Shown in pieces: positions 61,503 to 64,000 of a DNA stretch of 64,000 nucleotides. The translations under genes and the position numbers were made by a program. Positions within the stretch are counted from its first letter, which is position 1; every line of letters starts with the position of its first letter. Location of the stretch: the NCBI RefSeq assembly GCF_031846265.1, contig NZ_JAVRIA010000002.1, positions 558,001-622,000 on the forward strand, in the 5' to 3' direction. This stretch comes from Microcosmobacter mediterraneus (GTDB lineage Bacteria; Bacteroidota; Bacteroidia; Flavobacteriales; Flavobacteriaceae). The notes under the pieces were generated by a model. That model had not been told where the DNA came from. It saw nothing but the letters and a program-made list of their open reading frames with translations, and ran no database searches.

Positions 61503-62645
61503 ATGCAACACCAATCCAAATTACCTAATGTTGGCACCACTATTTTTACTGTGATGAGTCAGCTTGCCAACAAGCATGATGCTATTAATCTGTCTCAAGG
61601 CTTTCCTAATTACCCAAGTTCAGAACAACTTAATGATTTTGTGACTAATGCCTTGCATAATGGCTACAATCAATATGCGCCTATGCCAGGGAATTTGGAT
61701 TTACGATTAGCCATAGCACATAAGTACGAGAAACTTTATAGTAGTTCATACCATCCTGAAACAGAAATAACAATAACAGCTGGCGCAACACAAGCTATTT
61801 ATACCATTGTGTCTGCCTTTGTGAAAACCAATGATGAGGTTATTATTTTTAAACCAGCTTATGATAGTTATCAACCCAATATAGAAATCAATGGAGGTAA
61901 GGCAATTACTGTTCAGTTATCTGCTCCTGACTATACTGTAAATTGGCAAGAAGTGGCATCGTTGATTTCTTCTAAAACCAAAATGATAATTATTAATACA
62001 CCTCATAACCCAAGTGGAACTATTTGGTCTAAAGACGATATGCTTGAGCTTCAAAAACTAACCAATGGTACTGATATTATTGTACTTAGTGATGAGGTCT
62101 ACGAACACATTATTTTTGATAATGAACAGCATCAAAGTGTTTGTTTATTTGAAAGTTTAAAGCAACGTAGTTTTATAACAGCTTCTTTTGGTAAAACATT
62201 TCATAATACAGGATGGAAAATAGGCTACTGTTGTGCACCAGATTACTTGATGGCTGAATTTAGAAAAGTGCATCAATTTAATGTGTTTTCGGTACATCAT
62301 CCTTCGCAAAAAGGTATTGCAGATTATATGCAAAATGCTGAAACGTATTTAGGCTTAAATTCTTTTTTTCAACAAAAACGCGATTTATTTTTAAGTCTTA
62401 TTTCTAATTCTAGATTTAAGTTTAAACCATCCCAAGGCACCTACTTTCAGGTGTTAGAATATTCAGGTATTTCTAATGAGTACGATGTAGATTTTGCAAA
62501 ACGCCTAACGATAGATAAAGGATTAGCTTCGATTCCGTTATCTATTTTTAATGAGCAGCAAAAAGATGATAAAGTACTACGTTTCTGTTTTGCTAAAACA
62601 GAAGACACATTAATAAAAGCCGCAGAGATTTTATGTAGTATATAA
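61503..62645 (+). CDS. Methionine-type aminotransferase (YbdL/KAT-like, PLP)
   Basis: 380 residues, fold type I. PLP lysine K231 in ASFGKTFHNTGWK; NTPHNPSGTIW and SDEVYEHIIF bind the cofactor; NLSQGFPNYPSSEQL is characteristic of the YbdL/glutamine transaminase K branch. It likely transaminates methionine and related acids with the keto acid of methionine salvage. An omega-amidase gene is 640 bases downstream on the same strand, with one small gene between, supporting that role. Confidence 0.9.
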   Translation: MQHQSKLPNVGTTIFTVMSQLANKHDAINLSQGFPNYPSSEQLNDFVTNALHNGYNQYAPMPGNLDLRLAIAHKYEKLYSSSYHPETEITITAGATQAIYTIVSAFVKTNDEVIIFKPAYDSYQPNIEINGGKAITVQLSAPDYTVNWQEVASLISSKTKMIIINTPHNPSGTIWSKDDMLELQKLTNGTDIIVLSDEVYEHIIFDNEQHQSVCLFESLKQRSFITASFGKTFHNTGWKIGYCCAPDYLMAEFRKVHQFNVFSVHHPSQKGIADYMQNAETYLGLNSFFQQKRDLFLSLISNSRFKFKPSQGTYFQVLEYSGISNEYDVDFAKRLTIDKGLASIPLSIFNEQQKDDKVLRFCFAKTEDTLIKAAEILCSI

Positions 62646-62707
62646 TCATAAAGTAACTTTTATTAATTTTATGTGTCTAATCAATAAAATTATTAACGCA
62701 TACATAA

Positions 62708-63196
62708 ATGAAACTTATAGCAACTGTAATTTGCCTTTGTTTAGGATTACTATTAAATGCACAACAGGTAGAAAAAGATGGTAAGCAATACGAAGTTAAA
62801 AAAGATAAGATCTTTTTAAACGATCAGGATGTTACAGAGACACTTTCTGTAGAAGATCGTTCAGCTATTTTAGCAAGTGCTCAAAAAATCACTAAAACCA
62901 AAGAGCTAAAAGAAGCTAAAGAAAAAGCAGAGAAGAAAAGAGAAAAAGAATTAAAGAAGGCTGAGAAAGCTCAAAAAAAAGCAGAGAAAGAAGCTAAAAA
63001 ATCGGCAAAAGCATTAAAGAAAAAAGAAAAAGCTCAAAAGAATTTTGATAAATCCTCAAGTGCTTTAGCTAAAGCTCAAAAAAAATACGAAAAACTAAAA
63101 AATAAAGGTAAGCTGTCTCCAGAAGATGAAAGAAAATGGATAGAAAAGATTGAGAAGCTTACCGAAAAAGTGGTAAAATCTAAAAAGAAGATGTAG
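62708..63196 (+). CDS. Exported lysine-rich coiled-coil protein
   Basis: 162 residues; not recognised. Signal peptide about 1-19 (ends LLLNAQ), a short globular part to about residue 50 (KIFLNDQDVTETLSVED), then a continuous charged coiled coil from about 55 rich in K, E and A (EKAQKKAEKEAKKSAKALKK) ending KLTEKVVKSKKKM. Strong positive charge could bind anionic polymers. Own terminator follows. Confidence 0.7.
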   Translation: MKLIATVICLCLGLLLNAQQVEKDGKQYEVKKDKIFLNDQDVTETLSVEDRSAILASAQKITKTKELKEAKEKAEKKREKELKKAEKAQKKAEKEAKKSAKALKKKEKAQKNFDKSSSALAKAQKKYEKLKNKGKLSPEDERKWIEKIEKLTEKVVKSKKKM

Positions 63197-63222
63197 ATTT
63201 TTTATAGAGCTTACTACAAGAA

Positions 63223-63255
63223 AGCCATAAGGAGTTAACTACTTATGGCTTTTTT
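63223..63255 (+). terminator. Intrinsic terminator after the coiled-coil gene
   Basis: agccataag (63223-63231) with cttatggct (63242-63250), then a T-run. Confidence 0.85.
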
Positions 63256-63282
63256 GTGCTCTATTTTTTTTATTTTTAGAGG

Positions 63283-64000
63283 ATGAGTAATACTTTAAAA
63301 ATTGGCTTAGTACAAACAAATTTAGTTTGGGAAAACCCAATACAAAATAGAATAAACCTTAAAGAGAAAATAGAAGCTATAACTGAGCCTGTAGATATTA
63401 TTGTACTCCCAGAAATGTTCACCTCTGGTTTTACTATGAATGCTAGCTCTGTGGTAGAAACAATGCAAGGGGAAACAGTTAGTTGGCTTAAAGAATTAAG
63501 CAAAAAATGTAATTCAGCTATTACTGGAAGTATTGCTGTTTCTGAAGATAACACCTTTTATAACCGATTACTTTTTGTGACTCCTAAAGGAAAAATATTT
63601 ACCTACGATAAACGTCATACATTTACTTTGGCAGGTGAACACAAAGTGTATAAAGCAGGTACCGAAAAGGTTATTATTAACTATAAAGATTGGAAGATAT
63701 GCCCATTAATTTGTTACGATTTACGTTTTCCAGTTTGGGCTCGCAATACTCAAGATTACGATTTATTATTTTATGTTGCTAATTGGCCAAAGGTAAGAGT
63801 TGATGCATGGTCTGCATTATTAAAAGCAAGAGCTATTGAGAATATGAGCTATTGTATTGGAGTTAATAGAGTAGGTTTAGATGGTAATGGATTTGAGTAT
63901 ACTGGTCACTCTGCAGCGTATGATGTGTTAGGACAACGCATAGATACAATTCCAGAAGGTGATGAACATACAGAGGTCGTAGTTATAGAGAAAAGTCATA
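63283..64000 (+). CDS. Nitrilase-superfamily omega-amidase (YafV-like), 3' end beyond the window
   Basis: 239 residues before the edge, of about 255-260 expected. The catalytic triad is visible: E44 in LPEMFTSGF, K110 in YDKRHTF and C144 in ICYDLRF. ANWPKVRVDAWSALLKARAI matches the YafV branch. Hydrolyses alpha-ketoglutaramate or 2-oxosuccinamate, the products of glutamine/asparagine transaminases, pulling such reactions forward. Pairs functionally with the aminotransferase at 61503. The reading frame on the opposite strand here is a shadow. Confidence 0.9.
   Translation, partial: MSNTLKIGLVQTNLVWENPIQNRINLKEKIEAITEPVDIIVLPEMFTSGFTMNASSVVETMQGETVSWLKELSKKCNSAITGSIAVSEDNTFYNRLLFVTPKGKIFTYDKRHTFTLAGEHKVYKAGTEKVIINYKDWKICPLICYDLRFPVWARNTQDYDLLFYVANWPKVRVDAWSALLKARAIENMSYCIGVNRVGLDGNGFEYTGHSAAYDVLGQRIDTIPEGDEHTEVVVIEKSH

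Noticed and set aside
63276..63554. Minus-strand reading frame at the right edge
   Set aside because: It lies opposite the omega-amidase gene, whose catalytic residues are all visible on the plus strand.
1..64000. CRISPR array, tRNA, rRNA, prophage or insertion sequence
   Set aside because: No regular direct repeats with spacers, no cloverleaf seen in the gaps, and no transposase, integrase or phage structural gene among the coding regions.

Overview
This window is AT-rich chromosomal DNA of a member of the Bacteroidota, almost certainly a marine-type Flavobacteriaceae. The evidence is the Bacteroidota promoter motif TAnnTTTG before several genes, the scarcity of Shine-Dalgarno sequences, the many short lipoprotein signals, two TonB-dependent receptors, the complete Bat aerotolerance operon, and families largely confined to this group (DUF6090, DUF2480, DUF3127, DUF4301). 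I see no rRNA, tRNA, CRISPR array, prophage or intact insertion sequence. Both ends cut a gene: pbpC on the left and a nitrilase-family omega-amidase on the right.

Layout. 1-8930 (minus): penicillin-binding protein 1C, a small ABM-like protein, a giant thioester alpha-2-macroglobulin lipoprotein and an SH3-domain exported protein, forming a cell-envelope protection and repair block. 9265-14221 (minus): six tandem, translationally coupled DUF6090 paralogues, each with the same N-terminal membrane module and a different C-terminal domain; this is the least explained system here. 14398-17139: a lipoprotein-type isoaspartyl peptidase/asparaginase and, divergently, an ALDH7-family dehydrogenase. 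17243-21387: an OmpA-like protein, a membrane-anchored helix-hairpin-helix protein and a DUF1800-DUF1501 pair. 21388-21765 is a non-coding stretch with a duplicated stem-loop element. 21766-24570 (minus): an AlbA_2-domain protein, an SDR and an aldo/keto reductase. 24731-34020 (plus): moxR, DUF58, a BatD-like protein and batA-batE.

34032-38827: a di-haem peroxidase lipoprotein, then a small exported protein with a SulP transporter and a beta-carbonic anhydrase (a likely bicarbonate uptake unit), and CvpA. 38988-41817: a small conserved protein, pheS, a TTG-start hypothetical and gpsA. 41989-47761: an unknown lipoprotein behind a possible sigma-54 promoter, a BON-LysM protein, DUF2480, DUF3127, a flavin reductase, an orphan histidine kinase, a HIT protein and greA with a hairpin leader.

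47902-55409: a Rieske-like lipoprotein; a TonB-dependent receptor behind a clear TPP riboswitch, hence a thiamine or thiamine-precursor receptor; and a compact minus-strand operon of phosphopantetheinyl transferase, GGGP synthase, PnuC-type transporter, NadR-like kinase, DUF4301 and arfB. 55543-64000: ahcY with a structured leader, a DUF1569 protein, a beta-propeller phytase lipoprotein coupled to its own TonB-dependent receptor, and a methionine-type aminotransferase near an omega-amidase, a pair that together with ahcY suggests methionine-cycle salvage.
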